A stretch of 64,000 nucleotides of DNA from Paenibacillus methanolicus (GTDB lineage: Bacteria; Bacillota; Bacilli; Paenibacillales; Paenibacillaceae), in contig NZ_VNHS01000008.1 of the NCBI RefSeq assembly GCF_008124765.1, positions 310,001 to 374,000 of the forward strand. Reading direction: 5' to 3'. Below, piece by piece: positions 35,461-43,272 of this stretch (within the stretch, counting starts at the first letter, position 1; each line of letters opens with the position of its first letter). A program made the position numbers and the translations under genes. Below the pieces are notes generated by a model that did not search any database, had not been told where the DNA came from, and saw nothing but the letters and a program-made list of their open reading frames with translations.

Positions 35461-37509
35461 CTAGTCCAACAAATCCCCTTCAAAAAGCTGATCCTGCCTC
35501 AATATCCCCTGAAGCCGCGCAAGCGCCGGGTCGGTCCAGAAGTCTTCGCGACGCGTCAGTTCGGCGGCATCGTCGCGCGCTTGTTCCAACACCGCGAGGT
35601 CCGTGTCTAGATTCGCCAGCTTGAACTCAGGCACGCCGCTCTGTTTCGTCCCGAAGAAATCGCCTGGGCCGCGCAAGTCCAAGTCTCTACGTGCCACCTC
35701 GAAACCGTCGTCGGTTTCGGTCATGACTTTCATCCGTTCGCGTCCGACCTCGGACTTCGGATCGGCGATCAGCACGCAGTACGACTGATGCTCTCCCCGG
35801 CCGACTCGGCCGCGCAGCTGATGAAGCTGGGACAAGCCGAACCGCTCGGCATCCATGATAATCATGAGCGTCGCGTTCGGGACGTCGACGCCGACTTCGA
35901 CGACGGTCGTCGCCACCAGCACCTGCGCCTCGTTACGACCGAACGCGTCCATGGATGCGTCCTTCTCGGCTGGCGTCATTCGGCCGTGCAGCAATCCAAT
36001 CTTCAAATCCGGGAAAGCTTGTTGCAATTGGATATGCAGGTCGATTGCGTTCTGCACGTCCAGCTTCTCCGACTCCTCGATGAGCGGGCAGATAAAGTAT
36101 GCTTGCCGCCCGAGATCTGTCTCCTGCCTAATAAAGCCGAGCACCCGGTCAAGCATGCTATGCTTCACCCAATAGGTCTTGATCGGCTTCCGCCCCTTCG
36201 GACGTTCGTTCAGCGTGGAGACGTCCATATCGCCGAAAGCCGTGATGGCGAGCGTGCGCGGAATCGGCGTCGCCGTCATCGTTAGCACGTCCGGGTTGAG
36301 GCCTTTGCGACGGAGTACGCTCCGTTGATTGACGCCGAACCGATGCTGTTCGTCGGTGACAACAAGACCGAGACTTTGGAAATGCACCGTATCTTGAATA
36401 AGCGCGTGCGTACCGACGATGATCTGAATGAGTCCCATTTGCAAACCTGCGAGTACGTCGCGTTTGCGGCGCTCGGTCATGCTCCCGGTCAATAGGCCAA
36501 CTTCAACGCCTGCCGGCGCGAACAGCTTTTGCAAGGATCGATAATGCTGTTCCGCCAAAATTTCCGTCGGCACCATCAACGCGCCTTGATACCCCGCCGT
36601 CACGGTGGCGAATAAAGCTACGGCCGCGACAACCGTCTTGCCTGCGCCCACGTCGCCTTGCAGCAGCCGGTTCATGCAGCCGCTTGACCGCATGTCGATC
36701 AAGATTTCATTCACGACTTTCTTCTGCGAGTCGGTCAGCTCGAACGGCAAAGTCGCCGCGAATTGTCGGATGGCCTCCGCACCCACGACATGCGAAAGCC
36801 CCTGCACCTTCTGGCGTGTCAGCGCCCGGTAAGCCTGCAATTTCAGTTGAAATAGAAAAAGTTCTTCATACACGAGCCTTCGTCGGGCAGCTTGTCCCCT
36901 TTCGGCATTTTCCGGTTGATGCACGATGGCGACAGCCTCCTTGCGCGCCATTAAGCCATGTTTCTCGATGAGAGCGAACGGCAGTACTTCTTCGATCAAA
37001 CTGCCGTATTGCGTCAGCGCCTGATGAATCGTCTTGCGTATCCATGACTGCGTGAGGCTGCCGCCCACAGAATAGACCGGCTGGACCGAGCCTGATCTCG
37101 AGGCGCCTCGGTCCGGAAATTCGGATTCCGCGACCGTAATTTGCAGCCTGCGCTGCTCCCACTTGCCCGTCATGACAATCTCTCGACCGGCGGTCAAGCT
37201 ATCCTTCAGGAAATGCCGATTGAACCAGATCGCGTTCACCAGCACGCCATCGACCGCCACCCGGCAATTCAGCCGAGACTTGCCTTTACCAAATCGCGAC
37301 AATAACGCATCGCTCATAATCTTGCCTTGAATGGTTACTTTCTCTCCATCCTTGGCTTCGCCTAAACCGCGAATGCGGTAATCTTCGTAACGAAACGGAA
37401 AATAGTCCAGCAAATCAGCCACGGTATGGACGCCAAAGGCGTGAAGCTCCTGTTCCTTCTGAGCACTCACGCCTTTGATTTGCCGGACTGATAGTTCATC
37501 CAGCTTCAT
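35461..37509 (-). CDS. recG: ATP-dependent DNA helicase RecG
   Basis: Branch-migration helicase that regresses stalled forks and processes Holliday junctions, 682 residues as usual. An N-terminal wedge/OB domain (about 1-150) precedes the superfamily 2 motor: Walker A GDVGAGKT (285-292), DEQH box (386-389), TATPIPRTLA, and QLRGRVGRGEHQSYC. It starts only 5 bp after the degV stop, in a run asp23-fakA-degV-recG. In Bacillus fapR follows recG; here a spoVIF-like gene does. Confidence 0.97.
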   Translation of the reverse strand: MKLDELSVRQIKGVSAQKEQELHAFGVHTVADLLDYFPFRYEDYRIRGLGEAKDGEKVTIQGKIMSDALLSRFGKGKSRLNCRVAVDGVLVNAIWFNRHFLKDSLTAGREIVMTGKWEQRRLQITVAESEFPDRGASRSGSVQPVYSVGGSLTQSWIRKTIHQALTQYGSLIEEVLPFALIEKHGLMARKEAVAIVHQPENAERGQAARRRLVYEELFLFQLKLQAYRALTRQKVQGLSHVVGAEAIRQFAATLPFELTDSQKKVVNEILIDMRSSGCMNRLLQGDVGAGKTVVAAVALFATVTAGYQGALMVPTEILAEQHYRSLQKLFAPAGVEVGLLTGSMTERRKRDVLAGLQMGLIQIIVGTHALIQDTVHFQSLGLVVTDEQHRFGVNQRSVLRRKGLNPDVLTMTATPIPRTLAITAFGDMDVSTLNERPKGRKPIKTYWVKHSMLDRVLGFIRQETDLGRQAYFICPLIEESEKLDVQNAIDLHIQLQQAFPDLKIGLLHGRMTPAEKDASMDAFGRNEAQVLVATTVVEVGVDVPNATLMIIMDAERFGLSQLHQLRGRVGRGEHQSYCVLIADPKSEVGRERMKVMTETDDGFEVARRDLDLRGPGDFFGTKQSGVPEFKLANLDTDLAVLEQARDDAAELTRREDFWTDPALARLQGILRQDQLFEGDLLD

Positions 37510-37514
37510 GATAG

Positions 37515-38375
37515 CTAACCTCGCACTCGATTAATAAATATCGCCGCTGCGCCGGGACCGACGTGGGCGCCAATGACGGGACCGATCCACGTGTGATGAA
37601 CGGCGCGAACATCCAGCTTCTCTTGCACGAGCCGGCCTAGTTCTAGCGCCAAATCCTTGACGTTCGTCCACGCAATCGTAAGCTCGACCGGATCGCGTCC
37701 GAAATCGCGCTCTACCAGTTCCAGGATCCGGGCAACCGCCTTCTTCTGGCCTCGAACCTTGTCGATGGCCGTGACTTCGCCCTCGTTGTCAATGCTCAAA
37801 ATCGGCTTAATATTCAGTATAGAGCCGATGACTGCGGAAGCTTTGCCAATCCGCCCGCCCTTCTGCAAATACTCCAGCGTATCGACGATAAAATAAAGTT
37901 TCTTGTCCTGGTTTAGCTGCTCGATCTCATCCAAAATCTCCGCCTTCGACTTCCCTGCCTGCGCAAGCTTCGCGGCATGCACGACGAGGAGGCCGATGCC
38001 GTAAGTCGCGGATTTGGAATCGTATACGGAAATGTCGGCATCCCGCTCCAGCATCGATTGGCCGATCATGGCCGATTGGAACGTTCCGCTAAACTTAGCC
38101 GACAGGTGTATCGAAATAATCGATGCGCCCGGGTCTTCGTTCAGAATTCGTGCATACGTCTCCATGAACTCGATCGGCGATGGCTGTGACGTCGTCGGCA
38201 GCGATTGCGCGCGCTGAAGCTTTTCATAGAACTGTTCCGGACTAAGGGTAATGCCGTCCAAGTACGTTTCCTCGCCGAAAATGACTTTGAGCGGGACAAG
38301 ATCAATGCCCAATTGATCGCGCATCTCGGGCGGGATATCAGACGTGCTGTCGGTTACGATTCGAACTTTGCTCAC
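37515..38375 (-). CDS. DegV-family fatty-acid-binding protein (FakB-like)
   Basis: Presents a fatty acid to the kinase FakA, which phosphorylates it to acyl-phosphate for phospholipid synthesis. The 286-residue protein has the typical start VRIVTDSTSDIP, the phosphate/acyl-head contacts TTSQPSP and IHLSAKFSGTFQSA, the EYLQKGGRIGKA loop, and a conserved His in GPVIGAHVGPGA. It lies 11 bp downstream of fakA, which supports the FakAB pairing. Confidence 0.93.
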   Translation of the reverse strand: MSKVRIVTDSTSDIPPEMRDQLGIDLVPLKVIFGEETYLDGITLSPEQFYEKLQRAQSLPTTSQPSPIEFMETYARILNEDPGASIISIHLSAKFSGTFQSAMIGQSMLERDADISVYDSKSATYGIGLLVVHAAKLAQAGKSKAEILDEIEQLNQDKKLYFIVDTLEYLQKGGRIGKASAVIGSILNIKPILSIDNEGEVTAIDKVRGQKKAVARILELVERDFGRDPVELTIAWTNVKDLALELGRLVQEKLDVRAVHHTWIGPVIGAHVGPGAAAIFINRVRG

Positions 38376-38386
38376 AACGCCACCCC

Positions 38387-40177
38387 CTATTCAACGGCAA
38401 ACAAATATGGATACAGCGGTTGGCCGCCGGCGTGCACTTCCAGTTCCGCGTCCGGGTACTGCTCCATGATCCAATCCGAGAGCGCTTCGGTCTGCGAGTG
38501 ATCCGCCTGTTCGCCGGTCAGAATCGTAACAAGCTCGCCCCCGTCTTCCATCATACGCGCCAGGAGCGCTTGACATGCTTGGGTCAAGTCCGGCAGCGCC
38601 GTGACGATGGATTTCTCGAGGATTCCGATATAATCGCCCTCGCGGATATCGATGCCGTCGATCGACGTATCGCGCACGGCATGCGTCACTTGGCCCGACA
38701 CGACCTGCTTTGCCGCCTGCTGCATCGCTTCCGCGTTCGCCTCGGACGACTCTTCGTCGCGGAAGGCAAGTACGGCGGCCAGCCCTTGCGGAATCGTCTT
38801 CGTCGGAACGACGGTGATGCTGCGTTCGCTTAATTCCGCGGCCTGCTGTGCGGCGAGAATGATGTTCCCGTTATTCGGCAGCAAGTAGATATGTTCGGCG
38901 GCGAGCGTATCGATCGCGTTCACGAAATCTTCCGTGCTCGGGTTCATCGTTTGACCGCCGGAGAGCACGATATCGACGTTGTTATCCAGGAAAATGTTCT
39001 TGATGCCCTCGCCCATGGCGACCGCGATAATGCCGAACGAAGCCCATTCGTGCGCTTGCGATACGGATAACGAATCGATGGAAGCGCCGGTCAATACTTC
39101 AGGTACCGCCTTGCCAAGCTCTTCGTCCGCCACGCTGCCGAATCCGCCGTGCGATCCTTCTTCGAGAATATCGCGGTGCTGCTCGCGCATGTTCAGAATA
39201 TGCATGTCCGTTAATTCGCCGTATGGCAGTGCCAGATTGAGGACGTCTCCCGGTCTGCGGGAATGGACGTGCACCTTGATAATTTCGTCGTCCGTGATGA
39301 CGAGAATCGAATCCCCGTCCTTCGCAAGCGCCTTCTTGAACGCTTCTTCGTCGAATGGAAGCACCTTGCCCCCGCCGAGCTTGCGGTTAATGAAAAACTC
39401 CATATCGTATAAAAACTCGATCGCTTCCGTCGACAGACGGGACTGCGCGCTCGAAGGCTGAGTCGGCACAACCGGCTTAACCGCGGCGCGTTCCGCGCCA
39501 AGCGCCCCAACCTCCTCGGGTCTTGCCGCCTCCGTCGCGCCCCAGCTTTCAGACGCGATGTCGCTCGTCAACGCCCGCACGAAGCCTTCGTAGATAAACA
39601 CGAGCCCTTGTCCGCCGGAGTCGACAACGCCTACTTGCTTGAGCACGGGGAGCAGATCCGGCGTACGCTGCAGCGCCTCATGCGCCTTGGCATGCACCTC
39701 TCGCATAAACTCCGTCACGTCCGGCGTTCTGCGCGCGATGGCGACCGCATGCTTGGCCGCTTCCTTGGCTACCGTCAGAATGGTGCCTTCCACCGGCTTC
39801 ACAACGGCCTTGTAAGCCGCGTCGACGCCATGTTGGAAAGCCGCGGCGAGTTGGAGCGAGTTTATCTCCTCCGCGCCCGCGACGCTCTTGGAGAAGCCCC
39901 GGAATAATTGAGAGAGAATGACGCCGGAGTTGCCTCTTGCTCCCATCAGCAGCCCTTTAGAAAGCGCTTCCGCAACTTTGCCCACCGCTGGCGACGGTTT
40001 GCTCCGAAGCTCTTGTACCCCCGATGTCATGGTGAGATTCATGTTTGTGCCCGTATCGCCGTCCGGCACCGGAAATACATTTAAAGCATTAACGTGGTCC
40101 ACGTTGCGATGCAAGCAATCGGCCCCCATATTCACCATGCTCGCAAAGTCTGAACCGTTTATATAACGTTTACTCAA
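38387..40177 (-). CDS. fakA: Fatty acid kinase FakA (YloV, DAK2/DegV-partner family)
   Basis: Kinase of 596 residues that phosphorylates FakB-bound fatty acids. The N-terminal DAK2-type kinase domain (about 1-205) has NVFPVPDGDTGTNM and GLLMGARGNSGVILSQLFRGF; a middle linker domain and a C-terminal EDD/DegV-like domain (about 310-590; SGGQTMNPSTEDFV, LLPNNGNIILAA) follow. The position after an Asp23 gene and before degV and recG is the usual Firmicute arrangement. Confidence 0.95.
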   Translation of the reverse strand: MSKRYINGSDFASMVNMGADCLHRNVDHVNALNVFPVPDGDTGTNMNLTMTSGVQELRSKPSPAVGKVAEALSKGLLMGARGNSGVILSQLFRGFSKSVAGAEEINSLQLAAAFQHGVDAAYKAVVKPVEGTILTVAKEAAKHAVAIARRTPDVTEFMREVHAKAHEALQRTPDLLPVLKQVGVVDSGGQGLVFIYEGFVRALTSDIASESWGATEAARPEEVGALGAERAAVKPVVPTQPSSAQSRLSTEAIEFLYDMEFFINRKLGGGKVLPFDEEAFKKALAKDGDSILVITDDEIIKVHVHSRRPGDVLNLALPYGELTDMHILNMREQHRDILEEGSHGGFGSVADEELGKAVPEVLTGASIDSLSVSQAHEWASFGIIAVAMGEGIKNIFLDNNVDIVLSGGQTMNPSTEDFVNAIDTLAAEHIYLLPNNGNIILAAQQAAELSERSITVVPTKTIPQGLAAVLAFRDEESSEANAEAMQQAAKQVVSGQVTHAVRDTSIDGIDIREGDYIGILEKSIVTALPDLTQACQALLARMMEDGGELVTILTGEQADHSQTEALSDWIMEQYPDAELEVHAGGQPLYPYLFAVE

Positions 40178-40192
40178 CGTTGATTCCCCTTC

Positions 40193-40552
40193 CTACCGAG
40201 ATACCCGCACGCCCTGGACAAGAATATTGACGTCATCCACCTGAAGGCCGACGACATCGTTCAGCACATATTTCACTTTCGTTTGAATGTTATGCGCGAC
40301 TTCGGATATTTTTGTTCCATAGCTAACGATGATGTACAAGTCTATAAGCAAGCGTTCGTTCTCCCGGCGCACTTCCACGCCGCGCGTCAAATTATCGCGG
40401 CCGAGAAGTTCCGTAATACCGTCTTTCAGCTGCTTGCGAGAAGCCATTCCAACCAGCCCATAACATTCCAGTGCCGCTGAGCCGGCAAGTACGGCGATGA
40501 CGTGATCGCTAATGACGATGGTTCCTTGTTCCGATTGAAGCTGCAGAGGCAT
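40193..40552 (-). CDS. Asp23/Gls24 family envelope-stress protein (YloU)
   Basis: A 119-residue alkaline-shock-protein-like protein, cytoplasmic or membrane-associated, with the family pattern GTIVISDHVIAVLAGSAALE, a conserved GVEV and LYIIVSYGTKI strand region, and a C-terminal VDDVNILVQGVRV. It is usually encoded just before fakA, as here (15 bp gap). Precise function is unknown; Asp23 in Staphylococcus relates to envelope stress. Confidence 0.93.
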   Translation of the reverse strand: MPLQLQSEQGTIVISDHVIAVLAGSAALECYGLVGMASRKQLKDGITELLGRDNLTRGVEVRRENERLLIDLYIIVSYGTKISEVAHNIQTKVKYVLNDVVGLQVDDVNILVQGVRVSR

Positions 40553-40676
40553 GGAAATCCACTCCTTCGTTTATGTATTATGGACTAAACAACATTGTAC
40601 TATAAATATTGAAGATATTGAAGTCCGATCGTCGAATTTCGCCGATTTTCATCTCATTTCGCCCCTTTTGCAAGTC

Positions 40677-40705
40677 TTGATTGGTTGGGCGAACTATGTT
40701 ATTAT
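40677..40705 (+). promoter_or_regulatory. Predicted rpmB promoter
   Basis: TTGATT, a 17-bp spacer and TATTAT (five of six), about 45 bp upstream of the rpmB start codon, in the gap shared with the divergent asp23-fakA group. Confidence 0.6.
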
Positions 40706-40750
40706 GTTTGAGTATGTTTATTTGCAACGGTTTTCAAGGAGGTGTATTCC

Positions 40751-40939
40751 ATGTCTCGCAAATGTTACATCACGGGTAAAAGCCCAAGCACTGGCAACCA
40801 TGTTTCTCACGCTAACAACAAAAACCGCCGTACTTGGGGCGTCAACGTTCAGAAAGTTCGCATTCTGGTTGACGGCAAACCAAAACGCGTATACGTCAGC
40901 ACTCGTGCACTGAAATCCGGTAAAGTTACTCGCGTGTAA
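40751..40939 (+). CDS. rpmB: 50S ribosomal protein L28
   Basis: Basic 62-residue ribosomal protein beginning [20 protein letters not shown], followed by [13 protein letters not shown] and [15 protein letters not shown], the L28 signature. Only one Cys is present, so this is the form lacking a zinc ribbon. AAGGAGGT lies 8 bases before the ATG; an in-frame ATG at 40742 falls too close to it. As in Bacillus, it is the lone gene facing the opposite way between asp23 and spoVM. Confidence 0.97.
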   Translation: MSRKCYITGKSPSTGNHVSHANNKNRRTWGVNVQKVRILVDGKPKRVYVSTRALKSGKVTRV

Positions 40940-40956
40940 GTATCTTTCGCCATGGA

Positions 40957-40990
40957 CAAAAGCACCTGATCCCATCAGGTGCTTTTTTTC
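40957..40990. terminator. Terminator after rpmB, possibly bidirectional
   Basis: A 10-bp perfect stem AGCACCTGAT/ATCAGGTGCT with a CCC loop, followed by seven Ts on the plus strand and preceded by four As. It may also stop minus-strand transcription from spoVM. Confidence 0.93.
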
Positions 40991-41090
40991 ATCTGCCCGC
41001 GAATGTAGCCGTCCACGTCCTCCGCAGGCGGCTGTATGGTTCCCGAGGCGGGATATGCGTCTATGCCGAGATTCGGCCCCGCAGCACGCG

Positions 41091-41171
41091 TTAGCTTTTT
41101 TGAAAGGTATTCAAAATCGCCTTGACAACCCCGCCCAAAAATTTTGGAAGCTTAATCGTATAAAACTTCAT
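41091..41171 (-). CDS. spoVM: Stage V sporulation protein M (26 residues)
   Basis: Tiny amphipathic peptide that recognises the convex forespore membrane and anchors SpoIVA and the coat. The reading frame of 26 codons begins MKFYTIKLPKFLGG, identical over these 14 residues to the remembered Bacillus SpoVM, including Pro9, and continues VVKAILNTFQKS. AGGAGG stands 8 bases before the ATG. Position between the rpe operon and rpmB is the conserved Bacillus location. A sigma-E-like promoter lies about 45-70 bp upstream. Confidence 0.96.
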   Translation of the reverse strand: MKFYTIKLPKFLGGVVKAILNTFQKS

Positions 41172-41215
41172 CCTCCACCCCTCCTAAGCATGCTCGACAT
41201 CGCTCCGTCCCGTGT

Positions 41216-41243
41216 ATTATACGTGATACCTTCCGCAGTGTGC
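41216..41243 (-). promoter_or_regulatory. Possible sigma-E promoter of spoVM
   Basis: On the minus strand GCACACT, a 13-bp spacer and CGTATAAT resemble the sigma-E -35 and -10 elements (five of seven and six of eight bases by my reading), and no sigma-A -35 lies at the right distance. Early mother-cell expression would match known spoVM biology. Confidence 0.38.
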
Positions 41244-41293
41244 GCGTTAAAGCGTTAGCGGCCCTGCCAGCTCTTTTCGAGTTGCTGGCAAAC

Positions 41294-41327
41294 AAAAAAG
41301 GCTACAGGAACCTTCGTTCATGTAACC
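41294..41327 (-). terminator. Terminator of the long prkC-rsgA-rpe transcript
   Basis: On the minus strand GGTTACA pairs with TGTAGCC, with an inner GAAC/GTTC stem, followed by six Ts. It separates the small membrane protein gene from spoVM, leaving the latter with its own promoter. Confidence 0.8.
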
Positions 41328-41373
41328 ATCCTATGCGGGGGCCCACCCGCGTATTCCAACGCGAGAGCGCCCG

Positions 41374-41676
41374 TTAAATGATGTTTTGTAGGATCAGCAA
41401 AGCTGAAGCGCCCGCTCCATCCTGCTGCTGGCGGGCGTACTCCGCGACTGCCATCGTCAAGACGCCCATGAAATAGAAGAAAAGCGCGAGCGCGACGAAC
41501 GCGATCCGTAGACCGAGCTTATGAAACTTGCGGAAGAACAACACGCCTAGCACGATCGCTCCAATCGAAAACAACATGCTGACGGGGAATCCAAAAAAGG
41601 TGAACAGCGACAGCAAAGTGCCGCTCCCCCAACTAAACAGCAGCAACAACAGCAGCGTTTTGATTCGCTCTCCCAT
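41374..41676 (-). CDS. Small integral membrane protein, unknown function
   Basis: A 100-residue hydrophobic protein with three predicted membrane helices (about 6-26, 28-48 and 55-77) and a short polar C-terminus. It lies 10 bp downstream of rpe, where Bacillus carries thiN, and ends before a terminator. No family is recognised. Co-direction and spacing support a real gene. Confidence 0.75.
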   Translation of the reverse strand: MGERIKTLLLLLLFSWGSGTLLSLFTFFGFPVSMLFSIGAIVLGVLFFRKFHKLGLRIAFVALALFFYFMGVLTMAVAEYARQQQDGAGASALLILQNII

Positions 41677-41686
41677 GAGCTGACCC

Positions 41687-42331
41687 TTAGCGAAGCGCCG
41701 TTATTGCGGCCGCCCGGTCCTGCTCAGTGAAGATCGCATTGCCCGCCACGAGCACGTTCGCGCCCGCGTCGCGCACGAGCGGCGCCGTAACGGCGTTGAT
41801 GCCGCCGTCGACCTGAACATGCATCTGGCTCAAACCGCGCTGCTCCAGCAGGCCTCTGAGCGCTTGCAGCTTCTGCACGGAGCCTGGAATGAACTTCTGC
41901 CCGCCGAAACCCGGATTCACGGTCATGATGAGTACCAGATCCAGATCGTCCAGCACATGCTCGAGCACGGAGATCGGCGTAGCCGGATTGAGCGCGACGC
42001 CTGCCGGCAAGCCGGCTTCTTTAATGAGATGGACCACCCGATGCAAATGCACGCAGGCTTCAGCATGCACCGTAATGCGATCCGCGCCGGCTTTAACGAA
42101 TGCCGGGATGTATAGTTCCGGCTTCTCGATCATCAGGTGAACGTCGAACGGCAGCTTCGTTGCTGAACGAACAGCATCCACGATGAGCGGGCCGAACGTT
42201 AGGTTCGGAACAAAATGGCCGTCCATCACATCGATATGGATCCAGTCGGCTCCAGCGCGCTCAACATCCCGAATATCGTCAGCTAATGCGGCAAAGTCCG
42301 CCGAGAGAATAGATGGTGCGATGATCGACAT
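41687..42331 (-). CDS. rpe: Ribulose-phosphate 3-epimerase
   Basis: Pentose-phosphate enzyme interconverting ribulose-5-P and xylulose-5-P, 214 residues, TIM barrel. Motifs: [42 protein letters not shown] and VDGGIN. The ATG at 42331 with GGAGGT is chosen; the frame extends further upstream without support. It starts 2 bp after the rsgA stop codon. Confidence 0.97.
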   Translation of the reverse strand: MSIIAPSILSADFAALADDIRDVERAGADWIHIDVMDGHFVPNLTFGPLIVDAVRSATKLPFDVHLMIEKPELYIPAFVKAGADRITVHAEACVHLHRVVHLIKEAGLPAGVALNPATPISVLEHVLDDLDLVLIMTVNPGFGGQKFIPGSVQKLQALRGLLEQRGLSQMHVQVDGGINAVTAPLVRDAGANVLVAGNAIFTEQDRAAAITALR

Positions 42332-42333
42332 AA

Positions 42334-43272
42334 TTAGTACCTCCGCTTTTTCTCTTTCATCTCCGCCATGAACAATTTGTAATGCTCGTAACGGGTTGAT
42401 TCGATCTTCCCTTCCGCTAGCGCATCTCGTACCGCGCATTCCGGTTCGTGAATATGAGTGCAGCCCCGGAATTTGCAACTTCCGGCCAGCTCTCGCATCT
42501 CTTTGAAGCAGCTGCCCAGTTCTTCGATGCCCAATTCAACGAAATCGAGCTGGCTGAACCCGGGCGTATCGGCAACGAACCCTCCGCCGACTTGGATCAA
42601 CTCCACATGCCGGGTCGTATGCTTGCCTCGACCAAGCCGATTGCTGATGGCGCTCGTCTCCAGTTCAAGTCCGGGAACAAGAGCGTTCAACAGCGACGAC
42701 TTGCCTACGCCCGATTGGCCCGCGAATACCGCCAAATGGCCTTGAAGCCGATCCCGGAGCGACTCGATGCCACCGTTCTGACGCGAGCTCGTCGTATAGA
42801 CCGCATATCCGAGCGGCTCGTAGATCCGCTTGACCGCGTCCATCGCTATTTGAGCCTCTTCGCTATCCGGACCTTCCTCGGCCAAATCCGCTTTGCTCAG
42901 ACAGAGCGCCGTAGGGATGCCGGCGTGTTCGATATGTACGAGGAACTTGTCCAGCAGCTGCAAATTCAGCGTCGGCTCCGTGACGGAGAAGACCAGCACC
43001 GCCAAGTCGATATTGGCGACCTGCGGCCGAACAAGCTCCGAAGAACGGGGGAGGATCGCATCGACGGTCCCCTCCCCGTTCTCCGTTGTACCGTAGCGCA
43101 CGCGGTCTCCGACAAGCGGCGATTCACCGCGTTTCTTGAAGATACCTCTTGCCCTGCATTGAATAGGCGTAAACGATCCGTTCGTCTCTTGTCCTTCCGG
43201 AACGACGAAATAATAACCGCTGAGTGCTTTGACGATTCGGCCGACCGTGTCGTTATGGTTGTTCTCCTGCAT
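42334..43272 (-). CDS. rsgA: Ribosome small-subunit-dependent GTPase A (RsgA/CpgA)
   Basis: Circularly permuted GTPase that checks late 30S maturation; 312 residues. An N-terminal OB domain ([14 protein letters not shown]) is followed by the permuted order LSKAD (G4), GQSGVGKSS (G1), DTPG (G3), then a zinc site [14 protein letters not shown]. The ATG at 43272 overlaps the end of prkC by about 20 bp. In Bacillus the homologue is phosphorylated by PrkC, which fits the neighbourhood. Confidence 0.96.
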   Translation of the reverse strand: MQENNHNDTVGRIVKALSGYYFVVPEGQETNGSFTPIQCRARGIFKKRGESPLVGDRVRYGTTENGEGTVDAILPRSSELVRPQVANIDLAVLVFSVTEPTLNLQLLDKFLVHIEHAGIPTALCLSKADLAEEGPDSEEAQIAMDAVKRIYEPLGYAVYTTSSRQNGGIESLRDRLQGHLAVFAGQSGVGKSSLLNALVPGLELETSAISNRLGRGKHTTRHVELIQVGGGFVADTPGFSQLDFVELGIEELGSCFKEMRELAGSCKFRGCTHIHEPECAVRDALAEGKIESTRYEHYKLFMAEMKEKKRRY

